Assembly: GCA_022791475.1 (NCBI GenBank)
Contig: JAAVZD010000013.1
Span: 1-64,000, forward strand
Length of the DNA stretch: 64,000 bases
From: Clostridia bacterium
GTDB lineage: Bacteria > Bacillota_A > Clostridia > TANB77 > CAG-508
Direction: 5' to 3'
In this document: positions 43,385 through 53,175 of the stretch, piece by piece
Numbering within the stretch: the stretch's first letter is position 1
Layout: each line of letters starts with the position of its first letter
Translations under genes and position numbers: made by a program
Notes under the pieces: model-generated
Database searches by the model: none
What the model saw: only the letters and a program-made list of their open reading frames with translations
Told to the model about the DNA's origin: nothing

Positions 43385-44887
43385 ATGAAAGAAGAAGACT
43401 TACAAGAATTAGAAAAAAAGTTATATGCTGCAGCAGATAAAATGAGAGGTGCAGTACCAGTTTCAAGTTATAAATTTATAGTTTTAGGATTAATTTTCTT
43501 AAAATATATTTCTGATTCTTTTGAAGAAAGATACCAACAATTAGTAGAAGATGGCGATGGAATGGAAGAAGATAGAGATTCATATATGATGGATAATATA
43601 TTCTATGTACCAACTAAAGCTAGATGGGAATATTTAAATGCTCATTCAAAAGATAATAATATAGGACAATATATTGATGAAGCATTAGATGAAATAGAGA
43701 AAGAAAACCCAACATTAAAAGGAGTTTTAATTAAAGAATATAATAGTCCAGATTATAGAAATGTAAATCTTGGAGAATTAATAGACTTATTTACTAATAT
43801 AAAAATTGGAAGTAAAGAAGCACAAGACAAAGACATTTTAGGAAGAATATATGAGTACTTTTTAGGAGAATTTGCATCAAGTGAATTGCAAAAAGGTGGA
43901 GAATTTTATACGCCAGCTTGTCTAGTTAGAACGATGGTTGAAATGATAGAACCATATAAAGGAAGAGTGTATGATCCAGCATGTGGTTCGGGTGGTATGT
44001 TTGTTCAAAGTACTAAATTTATACAAAGGCATCAAGGAAAGGTTCAAGATTTAGCTATATATGGACAAGAAAAAAACCCAACAACATGGAAGTTAGCTAA
44101 AATGAATTTAGCAATTAGAAGTTTAAATGGAGATTTAGGAAAATTTGCTGACGATACATTCCAAAATGATTTACACAAAGGACTAAAAGCTGACTTTGTT
44201 TTAGCAAATCCACCATTTAATATTAGTGATTGGGGACAAGAAAAATTATTACAAGATCCAAGATGGAAATATGGCATTCCACCAAAAGGAAATGCTAATA
44301 TGGCTTGGGTAGAACATATGATAGATAAATTATCTATGAAAGGAAAAGCTGCAATAATATTAGCAAATGGAGCATTATCTTCTGATACATCTGGAGAAGG
44401 AGATATTAGAAAAAATATATTAGAAGCAGACCTAGTTGATTGTATATTGGCAATGCCATCAAATTTATTCTATACAGTAACAATTCCTTGTAGTGTATGG
44501 ATATTAAATAGAGATAAAAAGCAAAAAGGAAAAACATTATTTATAGATGCAAGAAATTTTGGAACAATGGTTACAAGAAAATTAAGAGAACTATCTGAAG
44601 AAGATACAGAAAAAATTGCAAGTACATATCATAAATTTGTAAATGACAATAATTACGAAGATATAGCAGGATTTTGTAAAGTTGCTACAATAGAAGAAAT
44701 TAAAGAAAACAATTATGTATTAACACCAGGAAGATATGTTGGAGTTGAAGAGCAAGAAGATGATGGAATCCCATTTGAAGAAAAAATGAAAACGATTACA
44801 TCAGAATTAAAAGAACAATTTGAAGAGTCTCACAAATTGGAAGAAGAAATAAGAAAGAATTTGGAGGCTATTGGGTATGGAATATAA
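43385..44887 (+). CDS. hsdM: Type I restriction-modification methyltransferase HsdM
   Basis: A 500-residue N6-adenine methyltransferase. N-terminal HsdM_N helical domain (LEKKLYAAADKMRGAVPVSS), then motif I DPACGSGGMF and motif IV NPPF in VLANPPFNISDWG. Full length and intact. The S gene start overlaps its end, so they form one operon with hsdR. It methylates the target site of the restriction complex. Confidence 0.97.
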   Translation: MKEEDLQELEKKLYAAADKMRGAVPVSSYKFIVLGLIFLKYISDSFEERYQQLVEDGDGMEEDRDSYMMDNIFYVPTKARWEYLNAHSKDNNIGQYIDEALDEIEKENPTLKGVLIKEYNSPDYRNVNLGELIDLFTNIKIGSKEAQDKDILGRIYEYFLGEFASSELQKGGEFYTPACLVRTMVEMIEPYKGRVYDPACGSGGMFVQSTKFIQRHQGKVQDLAIYGQEKNPTTWKLAKMNLAIRSLNGDLGKFADDTFQNDLHKGLKADFVLANPPFNISDWGQEKLLQDPRWKYGIPPKGNANMAWVEHMIDKLSMKGKAAIILANGALSSDTSGEGDIRKNILEADLVDCILAMPSNLFYTVTIPCSVWILNRDKKQKGKTLFIDARNFGTMVTRKLRELSEEDTEKIASTYHKFVNDNNYEDIAGFCKVATIEEIKENNYVLTPGRYVGVEEQEDDGIPFEEKMKTITSELKEQFEESHKLEEEIRKNLEAIGYGI

Positions 44888-46067
44888 AACAATTAAAGAA
44901 ATAGCGAAAATTAATCCAGAAAATATAAATAAAGATTATAACAGAAAGTATATTATGTATTTAGATACAGCAAATATAACGTTAGGAAGAATTGATGAAA
45001 TAGTTAAAATTGATATATCTAATGCACCAAGTAGAGCAAAAAGAATAGTTAGAGAAAAAGATATTATTTATTCTACTGTGCGACCAAATTTGTGTCATTA
45101 TGGAATATTAAGAAACGTAATAGATAATATGATTGTTTCAACGGGATTTTCTGTAATAAGATGTGATAATACTAAAATTATACCAGAATATTTATATGCA
45201 TATCTGACTTTACCTTACATAACAGAAAAACTACATGCAATTGCTGAAACAAGTACAAGTGCTTATCCTTCAATTAAACCATCAGATTTGGAAAATTTAA
45301 TTGTTCCAGTTCCTGATATGGATACACAAAATAGAATTGCTAGAATATTATCTAACATTGACAAGAAAATTGAATTAAATAGTTATACAAATGATAATTT
45401 GCATAAATTATTAAAAAACATTTATAATGAATTATTTATTGAAAATAAAAAGGAATATTGGGTAAAAGCTAGACTAGGTAATTATTTAAAAGTTGAAAGA
45501 GGATTGTCATATAAAGGGAAATACTTATCAAAAGATGGAATACCAATGATTAACTTAGGAAATGTAATGGCAGATGGAGTATTTAGAATAGAAAAAAATA
45601 AATATTATATAGGAGCTTATAAGGAAAAAGTTAGTGCAGAAGTAGGAGATATAGTAGTAGCTAATACTGATATGACACAAAACAGAGAAGTTATAGGAAC
45701 ACCTGTTATTATTCCACCTTTATATGATAATAAAGTCATTTTTTCACATCATATATATGGTTTAAAAGATTTAAAATTACCCAAAATGTTTGTGTTTTAT
45801 ACATTATTAACAAAAGAATGGAACGGAGTTGCAGGGGGAAGTGCAACAGGAACTACAGTTTTGGCTTTACCTAAAGATGCTATAGAAGACTATTTAATAT
45901 CTATTCCTGACGATAATACATTAAAAAGATTTGAGAATATAGCAACTGACATTCAAAGTAAAAGAGAACAAATCTTATTAGAAAGTATAAATTTAGAACA
46001 ATTAAGAGATACACTACTACCAAAACTATTAAATGGAGAAATAGACTTAGATAAAATAGAAATTTAG
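44877..46067 (+). CDS. hsdS: Type I specificity subunit HsdS
   Basis: A 396-residue protein with two target-recognition domains, each followed by a conserved helix: LPYITEKLHAIAETSTSAYPS / MDTQNRIARILSNIDKKIEL and VLALPKDAIEDYLISIP / ...LEQLRDTLLPKLLNGEIDL. Both half-sites are thus specified. GGAGG is 9 bases before ATG 44877; a TTG at 44871 is possible. It overlaps hsdM by 11 bases. Confidence 0.95.
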   Translation: MEYKTIKEIAKINPENINKDYNRKYIMYLDTANITLGRIDEIVKIDISNAPSRAKRIVREKDIIYSTVRPNLCHYGILRNVIDNMIVSTGFSVIRCDNTKIIPEYLYAYLTLPYITEKLHAIAETSTSAYPSIKPSDLENLIVPVPDMDTQNRIARILSNIDKKIELNSYTNDNLHKLLKNIYNELFIENKKEYWVKARLGNYLKVERGLSYKGKYLSKDGIPMINLGNVMADGVFRIEKNKYYIGAYKEKVSAEVGDIVVANTDMTQNREVIGTPVIIPPLYDNKVIFSHHIYGLKDLKLPKMFVFYTLLTKEWNGVAGGSATGTTVLALPKDAIEDYLISIPDDNTLKRFENIATDIQSKREQILLESINLEQLRDTLLPKLLNGEIDLDKIEI

Positions 46068-46098
46068 TCATACAAATTGTGATTTGTTGGGGGAAAAT

Positions 46099-46686
46099 AT
46101 GAAATATAAAAATATGTACATAATAATTTTATTATCAATATTAATTTCAGTATGGTTATTTTTTACTATAAAAAGTGAAGATATAAAAAATTTAGTAGGC
46201 AATATTTTAGCAGGATTAATTACTGGATTAGTACTAGCACTTTTATCAAATAAAAGAAATTCAGAAATATATATAAATGAAGAAAAAATATCTCAATATA
46301 GTGAAATTATAAAAAGAAAAAATAAGCTTAATAGAAAATTAGTAGATATATTAGATAATGATAATATAGATATAAGAGATTTAATTAATGTATTTGTTGA
46401 TTTTGAACAATTATATAGCGATTTCAATAATGTTGATGAAGAAAAAATAAAGGTTATAAAAAAAGACATTAATTTTGAAGATAACGAAAAAGAAATTTTT
46501 TTACTCATTGGAAAGTTAGCTAGTAAAATTTTAGAAAATACTATAACTCGAGATGAATTTGAAAAATTTTACGAAAGATATATTAGAAAATATCAAATAG
46601 AGATAATTAATTTAAGTCAATGTATAAATGAAAATTTAGAAATAATTAATAAGAATAAAGAGAATTTAAAAAAAGGAATTATTTAA
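46099..46686 (+). CDS. Two-span membrane protein inside the hsd operon
   Basis: A 196-residue protein with two N-terminal membrane spans (about 4-24 and 33-52, NLVGNILAGLITGLVLALLS) and a cytoplasmic helical, charged domain. I do not recognise it. It lies between hsdS (31 bases) and hsdR (14 bases) in the same direction, so it is expressed with the restriction system. SD GGGGGAAA stands before ATG 46099. The soluble domain has a coiled-coil look (ENLEIINKNKENLKK). It may be an abortive-infection-type effector or a passenger. Confidence 0.7.
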   Translation: MKYKNMYIIILLSILISVWLFFTIKSEDIKNLVGNILAGLITGLVLALLSNKRNSEIYINEEKISQYSEIIKRKNKLNRKLVDILDNDNIDIRDLINVFVDFEQLYSDFNNVDEEKIKVIKKDINFEDNEKEIFLLIGKLASKILENTITRDEFEKFYERYIRKYQIEIINLSQCINENLEIINKNKENLKKGII

Positions 46687-46700
46687 TTAGGGGGCAAATT

Positions 46701-49700
46701 ATGTTCGATGAAGAAACACTAGAAAAAATAACAATGGAATTGTTATCAGGATTAGGATATGAAACAATAAATGGATATGAATTAGAAAGAGATAATTTTT
46801 CTAATGTTATTCTTGATGAAGATTTAGCAGATAGTATTAATAGATTAAATAAAGATATATCTAATGATGAAATAAAAGAAGTAATTAGATTAATTAAGAA
46901 TTTAGATAATAACAATACTATTTTAAATAATAAGCAATTCACGACATATTTGTTAGAAGGTGTAAAAGTTCCTATAACTGAAAATGGAACAACTAGGTAT
47001 AAAACCGTAAAGATTATAGATTTTGATAATATTGAAAAGAACAATTTTAAAGCAATTAACCAATACACAATTGTTGAAGAAAGTGAGAGACGCCCTGATA
47101 TAATTATTTTTATTAATGGTATGCCATTAGTTGTGATTGAGTTAAAAAGCACGATAAGAGAAGAAGTAAAATTAGAAGATGCATATAGACAATTAAGGGG
47201 ATATAAAAATGTACATATTCCAACATTATTTTACTATAATCAATTTTTAATAGTAAGTGATGGGGCACAAGCAAGGGTAGGAACAATAACAAGTCCATGG
47301 GGTAGATTTTCAGAATGGAAGAAAATTGAAGATACTGACGAAGTAAAAGAAAATATGGCTACTCATAATACATTATTTAAAGGGATGCTAAGAAAAGATA
47401 GAGTGTTAGATATTATAAGTAACTTTATTTTATGGAGTGAAGATAATAAAATCTTAGCAGCATACCATCAATATTTTGGAGTAAAGAAAGCTATAAAAAG
47501 TACGATAAATGCTTTTGAACATAAAACTGGTAAGGCAGGAATATTGTGGCATACACAGGGTTCAGGAAAGAGTTTTTCAATGGTATTTTATTCAAGTAAT
47601 ATGATAAAAATACTAAAGAATCCAAGTATTATTGTTGTAACTGATAGAAATGATTTAGATAATCAATTATTTGCAACATTTTCACATTGTGCGGATCACT
47701 TAAAGCAAGCACCAGTTCAAATTGAAAGTAGACAAGACTTGAATGATAAGTTAGATAATAGAATTTCAGGAGGAATATTTTTTACAACTCTTCAAAAATT
47801 TGAAGAAGAAACAGGTTTATTTAGTGAAAGAGATGATATATTAGTTTTAGTAGATGAAGCTCATAGAAGTCATTATGGAATTGATGCAACTATGAAATTT
47901 GATAGAGAAAAAATGATAGCATATAAAAAATATGGTACTGCTAAATATCTTCATGAGGCTTTCCCTAATGCAACATATATAGGATTTACGGGAACACCAG
48001 TAGAGACTGCTGATAAATCAACTTCAAATATATTTGGAAAAGTTATAGATGTGTATGATATGACACAAGCGATTTTAGATGGGGCAACTGTACCAATTAT
48101 GTATGAAGCAAGAATGGCGAGAGTTGGATTAAATCAAAAGATTCTTGATGAAATAGATGATTATTATACTTATCTTGAAAGAGACGAAGGAATTGAAGAA
48201 TCAGTTCTAAATCAATCCAAAAAAGAAATGGCTAAAATGCAAGAAATAATAGAAGATCCAGATAGATTAGAATTGATTGTAAAAGATATTATTAAAAGTT
48301 ATGAAGAAATAGAAAACACAGTAGCTAATAAAGCTATGGTAGTAGCTTATTCAAGAAAATCAGCATATACGATGTATAAGAAATTCTTAGAATTAAGACC
48401 TGAATGGAAAGACAAAGTACATATGGTTATAACTAGCAATAATAAAGATGATGAAGAAATGCAAAAAGCAATAGGGTCAAGTAAGGATAAACATCAGTTA
48501 GAAAAAGATTTTAAAGATGCAGACTCTAATTTTAAAATAGCAATAGTAGTTGATATGTGGCTTACTGGATTTGATGTACCACAACTAGGAACTATGTATG
48601 TGGACAAGCCAATGAAAGCGCATAACTTAATGCAGGCTATTGCTAGAGTAAATAGAGTATATAAAGATAAAAAAGGTGGATTAATTGTTGATTATATAGG
48701 ATTAAAAAGATGGTTAGTTGATGCATTAAAAACATACACGAAGAGAGACCAAGGAAAGATTGTTGACAATACTGAAATAGTTAAAGTATTAATGGATAAA
48801 GTAGAATTAATTAGAAATATATTTCATGGATTTATATATTCTCATTTTGCAACAACGACAGATAGCGATAAATATGAAATAATAATGGCAGGAGCTAACT
48901 GGGTATTAAAAACTGATAAAATAAAAAAAGAATTTATGAAATATAGCTATGATTGTAAAAGTTTATATTCACTATGTGCAGGAGAACTAGAACAAAGTGT
49001 TAAAGATGAAATATTATTCTTTACATCAGTACGCTCATTTATTACGAAACTTAGTGGTGATGAAACAAAAATTGATATTAAAGAAATTAATAGTCGTGTA
49101 GGAAACATGTTAGAAAGAGCTATACAAGATGATGAAATGCTACAAATTGGAAATGTTCATAATAGCAATCAAATTATGCTTTTAAGTGATGAGTTAATGA
49201 GCAAAATTGCAAAAATGCAAAAGAAAAATATTGCGGTTGAAATATTAAACAGAGCATTAAAAGATTATGTAGAAAAAATAGGAAAACAAAATATAGTATT
49301 AATGGAAAAGTTTTCAACTAAATTTAAGAAAATAGCTGATTCATATAACGAAAGAACAAGTGTAGAAGACATAGAGAAAATTATTCAAGAAATGATTAAT
49401 TTAAAGAATGAAATTGAAAAAGAACTTGCAGCAGGAAATGAATATAATTTATCAGTAGAAGAAAAAGCATTCTTCGATGCACTTGGAAACGATCCACAAG
49501 TAAAAGATTTAATGCAAGATGAGACGTTAGTACAAATTGCGAAAGAATTAGTAGATATAATAAATACAAATATGACAATAGACTGGGATATTAGAAAAGA
49601 TGCTAGAGCAAGAATGAGGTATGAAATAAAGAAATTGCTTATAAAGTATGATTATCCACCAGTAAAAAGAGAATCTGCAGTTCAATTGGTAATTAAACAG

Positions 49701-49736
49701 GCTGAATTAAAATGCAAAGGTATGATAGAAGAATAA
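46701..49736 (+). CDS. hsdR: Type I restriction endonuclease subunit HsdR
   Basis: A 1011-residue translocase-nuclease. The N-terminal nuclease site has D in RRPDIIIFINGMPLVVIELK (PD-ExK). The SF2 helicase part has Walker A QGSGKSFSM, DEAHRSHYG and GFTGTP, and QAIARVNRVYKDK (motif VI). The C-terminal helical domain is complete. It closes the M-S-(membrane)-R operon. AGGGGGCAAA precedes ATG 46701. Confidence 0.97.
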   Translation: MFDEETLEKITMELLSGLGYETINGYELERDNFSNVILDEDLADSINRLNKDISNDEIKEVIRLIKNLDNNNTILNNKQFTTYLLEGVKVPITENGTTRYKTVKIIDFDNIEKNNFKAINQYTIVEESERRPDIIIFINGMPLVVIELKSTIREEVKLEDAYRQLRGYKNVHIPTLFYYNQFLIVSDGAQARVGTITSPWGRFSEWKKIEDTDEVKENMATHNTLFKGMLRKDRVLDIISNFILWSEDNKILAAYHQYFGVKKAIKSTINAFEHKTGKAGILWHTQGSGKSFSMVFYSSNMIKILKNPSIIVVTDRNDLDNQLFATFSHCADHLKQAPVQIESRQDLNDKLDNRISGGIFFTTLQKFEEETGLFSERDDILVLVDEAHRSHYGIDATMKFDREKMIAYKKYGTAKYLHEAFPNATYIGFTGTPVETADKSTSNIFGKVIDVYDMTQAILDGATVPIMYEARMARVGLNQKILDEIDDYYTYLERDEGIEESVLNQSKKEMAKMQEIIEDPDRLELIVKDIIKSYEEIENTVANKAMVVAYSRKSAYTMYKKFLELRPEWKDKVHMVITSNNKDDEEMQKAIGSSKDKHQLEKDFKDADSNFKIAIVVDMWLTGFDVPQLGTMYVDKPMKAHNLMQAIARVNRVYKDKKGGLIVDYIGLKRWLVDALKTYTKRDQGKIVDNTEIVKVLMDKVELIRNIFHGFIYSHFATTTDSDKYEIIMAGANWVLKTDKIKKEFMKYSYDCKSLYSLCAGELEQSVKDEILFFTSVRSFITKLSGDETKIDIKEINSRVGNMLERAIQDDEMLQIGNVHNSNQIMLLSDELMSKIAKMQKKNIAVEILNRALKDYVEKIGKQNIVLMEKFSTKFKKIADSYNERTSVEDIEKIIQEMINLKNEIEKELAAGNEYNLSVEEKAFFDALGNDPQVKDLMQDETLVQIAKELVDIINTNMTIDWDIRKDARARMRYEIKKLLIKYDYPPVKRESAVQLVIKQAELKCKGMIEE

Positions 49737-49830
49737 ATGCTATTTATTACGAATAATTAAGTCTTTTGATATAATTGAAAATATTTTAAATTCATATATA
49801 AACAAAATAAGTAAAAGGAGATTGAATTAA

Positions 49831-50325
49831 TTGAACGAAAAAATTACTGAACAATTTGTGGTAAATAAAATTATTAAATTTATGATAAACAAACAAGATG
49901 GTAATTGGCATGAAGAAAAAGTAGAAAAAAGCAATTTACACGAACATGGAGTTGATATTAAACTAGTTGGTGGCAAAAGAAATAGTGAATATTTTTATAT
50001 TGAATGTAAAGGTAAATCTTATGCAAAATCTGCAAAATCAATTAATAGAGAAGGATGGCTTAATGCATTAGGACAAATAATAACAAGAATGTATGTAAAA
50101 AGATACTCAGTTTCTAAAGAAGATGGAAAGATATCAGGAATAAATCATGCTTATAAATATGGTTTGGGATTATATTGGGAATCTGCTCAAGTTGCTTTAA
50201 GGAGAATACCAAAAGAGGTAGCTAAAGTTTTGTGCTTACATATCTTTTCTGTTAATGATGATGGAGAAGTTAAATATTTTACTCCAAGTATGTTTGGAAA
50301 AGCATATTCTAAAGAAGAACTATAA
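49831..50325 (+). CDS. Restriction-endonuclease-like fold protein (tentative)
   Basis: A 164-residue soluble protein with HEHGVDIKLVGGKRN followed by EYFYIECKGKSY, i.e. the D...ExK spacing of PD-(D/E)xK nucleases (D at about 35, E/K at about 50-52). The rest is not recognised. TTG start 49831, AAAGGAGATTG upstream. It lies 95 bases after hsdR and 17 bases before a phosphoesterase, with which it may form a unit. Confidence 0.6.
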   Translation: MNEKITEQFVVNKIIKFMINKQDGNWHEEKVEKSNLHEHGVDIKLVGGKRNSEYFYIECKGKSYAKSAKSINREGWLNALGQIITRMYVKRYSVSKEDGKISGINHAYKYGLGLYWESAQVALRRIPKEVAKVLCLHIFSVNDDGEVKYFTPSMFGKAYSKEEL

Positions 50326-50342
50326 AAAAGAAGGTGAAAATC

Positions 50343-51110
50343 GTGATTTACATTACAGGAGATACTCATTCGAATTTTTCAAAATTTGAAGAAGATAAAT
50401 TTCCTATACAAGCTGAAATGACTAAAGATGATTACATTATTATTTGCGGAGATTTTGGAGGCGTATGGACATTTGAAGAAGAAAGTAGTAGAGAGAAATA
50501 TTGGCTAGACTGGTTAAATGGAAGAAACTTTACTACTTTATTTGTAGATGGAAATCACGAAAACTATACAAGATTATACAATGATTATCCAATAGAAGAA
50601 TGGCATGGAGGGAAAGTACATAAAATAAGAGATTCTGTTTTACATTTAATGCGAGGAGAAATATTTGATATAGACAATAAGAAAATATTTGCATTTGGTG
50701 GTGCTAAATCACATGATATACAAGATGGAATATTAAATTTAGATGAAGAAGAAAAGATATATGAATACCGAAAAAGAAGAGCATATTTTAGAATAAGAGA
50801 TTTTTCGTGGTGGGATTTAGAACTTCCAACTGAAGAAGAAATGCAAAATGGAATAAGAAATTTAGAAAAAGTAAATTATAAAGTTGATTATATAGTATCT
50901 CACTGTTGTCCAACGAATATACAATCATTATTGGGTGGAGGAAATTATAAAAAAGATTACTTAACAGATTATTTACAAGAGATATCTGAAAAATGTGAAT
51001 TTAAAAAGTGGTATTTTGGGCATTATCATGATTACAGACAGGTTAATTCACAATTTACATTAGTGTATGAAGATATCGTACCATTAGAATTTGAGAGTAT
51101 TTTCTTATAA
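50343..51110 (+). CDS. Metallophosphoesterase
   Basis: A 255-residue calcineurin-like phosphoesterase: ITGDTHSN (D-x-H), IICGDFGG (GD), VDGNHENY (GNHE), SHCCPT and FGHYHDY (GH-x-H) give the full two-metal site. The substrate could be a nucleotide, nucleic acid or protein. GTG 50343 with AAGAAGGTG 7 bases upstream is preferred over the GTG at 50334. Within the defence cargo it may be an effector or repair enzyme. Confidence 0.9.
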   Translation: MIYITGDTHSNFSKFEEDKFPIQAEMTKDDYIIICGDFGGVWTFEEESSREKYWLDWLNGRNFTTLFVDGNHENYTRLYNDYPIEEWHGGKVHKIRDSVLHLMRGEIFDIDNKKIFAFGGAKSHDIQDGILNLDEEEKIYEYRKRRAYFRIRDFSWWDLELPTEEEMQNGIRNLEKVNYKVDYIVSHCCPTNIQSLLGGGNYKKDYLTDYLQEISEKCEFKKWYFGHYHDYRQVNSQFTLVYEDIVPLEFESIFL

Positions 51111-51138
51111 ATATGTTAAAAATATAAATGTTTTTTTA

Positions 51139-51194
51139 AAAATATCAATGAAATTTGAGAAAAAATCTCAAAAATATTGATATTTTTTTATTTT
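51139..51194 (+). terminator. Terminator after metallophosphoesterase
   Basis: AAAAATATCAAT and ATTGATATTTTT arms, with an inner TTTGAG/CTCAAA-like pair, then a T-run. The 3' arm overlaps the -35 of the next promoter. Confidence 0.75.
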
Positions 51195-51205
51195 TAGCAT
51201 ATAAT
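51177..51205 (+). promoter_or_regulatory. Promoter of rloA-rloB pair
   Basis: TTGATA (51177-51182), 17-base spacer, TATAAT (51200-51205), then AAAGGAGGA before ATG 51232. Confidence 0.8.
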
Positions 51206-51231
51206 ATATAAAGTAAAGGAGGAATTCGAAA

Positions 51232-52461
51232 ATGTTAATAAGATTTAGTTTTAAAAATTTCAAATCTTTTAAAAATGAAAATTGTTTAGACATGGAAGCT
51301 ACAGCTCTAAAAGAACATGAATATAATGTTGCCAAAACTGAAAATGGAGATTATCTAAAAATATCTGCTATTTATGGTGCAAATGCTAGTGGTAAAACAA
51401 ATGTATTACAGGCATTTAGTTATATGAAAAAGAAAGTTCTAGTAAGTGATGATTCAAGAATAAATAAAAATTTAAATGAAGAAAACATATTTTCCTTTAT
51501 GATAAATAATGAACCGATTAGTTTGGAAGTAGAAATATTAGCAAAAAATAATAAAATATATAAATATGGTTTTGAAGTATTAAATAATGCAATTATTTCA
51601 GAATGGCTATATGAAAAAAGAATCAATAAATTTTATGAAATATTTGAGAGAACTAACAATAATATTGAAGTAAAAGATAATAAAAATAAATTATTAGGAT
51701 TAGCAAATGTTGATGAAAAAAACTTATTTTTAAATGTATTTGCAAAAATAGATAAAAATAATAAAGACTTTAATAATGTATATGAATGGTTTATAAATGC
51801 TAACTATTTAGATTTAGGAGATCCAAATTTTGAAAATGCATTAAATAATAGAATATCTTTAAAAATAATTGAAGATGAAAAATATAAGGAAGAATTATTA
51901 AAATTTATTAGAACTTTCGATGCGACAATTGATTCAATAAATATTTCTCCAAACTCAATAGAAGAATTAAAAAATACAAATGGAATTGTTAAGGTTGAGT
52001 TAGTTCACAACGGAGAAGATGGCAATAAAAAGGCATTACCACTTGTACTAGAATCAAATGGTACAATGAAAATGTTTCATTTATTTGACTTTTTAATGGA
52101 TACACTAAGAAATGGAATGGTATTGTTTGTAGATGAATTAGATGCAAAATTACATCCACTATTGACAAGATATATAATTAATTTGTTTCATAATAGTGAA
52201 AAAAATATAGGAAATGGTCAGTTAATATATTCTACACATGATACAGTTAATTTAAATAAAGAAACATTTAGAAGAGATGAAATTTGGTTTGCAGAAAAAG
52301 ATAAAAATGGTGTTTCAGAAATATATTCATTATCAGATTATATAATGGAAGATGAAAATGGAAATGCAAAAAAAATTAGAAATGATGCGACATACAATAA
52401 AGATTATTTAACTGGAAGATATGGTGCTATTCCAGTATTAGAGGAATTTAATATTATATGA
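51232..52461 (+). CDS. RloA/AbiLi-like AAA ATPase
   Basis: A 409-residue OLD/RecF-like ATPase: N-terminal RFSFKNFKSFKNENCLDME, Walker A YGANASGKTN, later LVLESNGTMKMFHLF (signature region), Walker B VLFVDELDAKLHP and STHDT. It overlaps the Toprim gene by 4 bases. ATPase plus RloB Toprim is the RloAB pair often seen inside type I restriction loci, equal in plan to lactococcal AbiL abortive infection. Here it also sits near hsd genes. Confidence 0.87.
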   Translation: MLIRFSFKNFKSFKNENCLDMEATALKEHEYNVAKTENGDYLKISAIYGANASGKTNVLQAFSYMKKKVLVSDDSRINKNLNEENIFSFMINNEPISLEVEILAKNNKIYKYGFEVLNNAIISEWLYEKRINKFYEIFERTNNNIEVKDNKNKLLGLANVDEKNLFLNVFAKIDKNNKDFNNVYEWFINANYLDLGDPNFENALNNRISLKIIEDEKYKEELLKFIRTFDATIDSINISPNSIEELKNTNGIVKVELVHNGEDGNKKALPLVLESNGTMKMFHLFDFLMDTLRNGMVLFVDELDAKLHPLLTRYIINLFHNSEKNIGNGQLIYSTHDTVNLNKETFRRDEIWFAEKDKNGVSEIYSLSDYIMEDENGNAKKIRNDATYNKDYLTGRYGAIPVLEEFNII

Positions 52462-53099
52462 AAGATAAAGAATATTCTAGAAAAGGTAAATTAAAAAGTA
52501 AAAGGCTTGCACCAGCTAATTACTTGATAGTATGCGAAGGAAAACAAACAGAACCAAATTATTTTAATGGCTTAAGGAAAAAGATAAATGAAAAATATGG
52601 TAGTAAAGTTGATGTATTAATTCCTAATATTGAAGTAAAAGGTACGGGGAAAAACACTACTGATTTAGTAAATTATACAGACAAATATGTGAACTATTCT
52701 AATAAAAGATATGGACAAGTATGGGTTGTGTTTGATAAAGATGATTATAGTGATGAACAATTTAATCAAGCAATTAAAATTTGCAATTATAATGTTGCAT
52801 GGTCTAATCCTAATTTTGAACTTTGGATTCTATCTCATTTAAAACGAGTTAGCAGGGTTATATCAAAAAATGAAATATTAGATGAATTGGATAAAGAGTT
52901 TCAAAAGAATGGATTAGGTACATATAAGAAAAATGATGATAAAATTTTTGAGAGAGTCACTAAAGATGGAAAACTTGACATAGCAATAAAGAATTGCGAA
53001 TACATGGAAGAATTAAATAAAGATGTACAAGCATCACAAAGGAATCCAATGACTAAAGTTTATAAAATAGTTGAAGGATTAAAAGAATATTTAAAATAA
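52458..53099 (+). CDS. RloB/AbiLii-like Toprim protein
   Basis: A 213-residue protein. YLIVCEGKQTEPNYFNGL has the Toprim Glu, VWVVFDKDDYSD the D-x-D pair, and WSNPNFELWILSH is the family's hallmark. The Toprim site suggests nucleic-acid cleavage, likely the effector of the pair. Start ATG overlaps the ATPase stop (ATGA). Confidence 0.88.
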   Translation: MKDKEYSRKGKLKSKRLAPANYLIVCEGKQTEPNYFNGLRKKINEKYGSKVDVLIPNIEVKGTGKNTTDLVNYTDKYVNYSNKRYGQVWVVFDKDDYSDEQFNQAIKICNYNVAWSNPNFELWILSHLKRVSRVISKNEILDELDKEFQKNGLGTYKKNDDKIFERVTKDGKLDIAIKNCEYMEELNKDVQASQRNPMTKVYKIVEGLKEYLK

Positions 53100-53175
53100 A
53101 TTTTACGAAAGAAAAGCAAAATATGAGAGTAATTAAAAATTACAGGATTATTTTGCTATTATTATAGGAGGGGTT

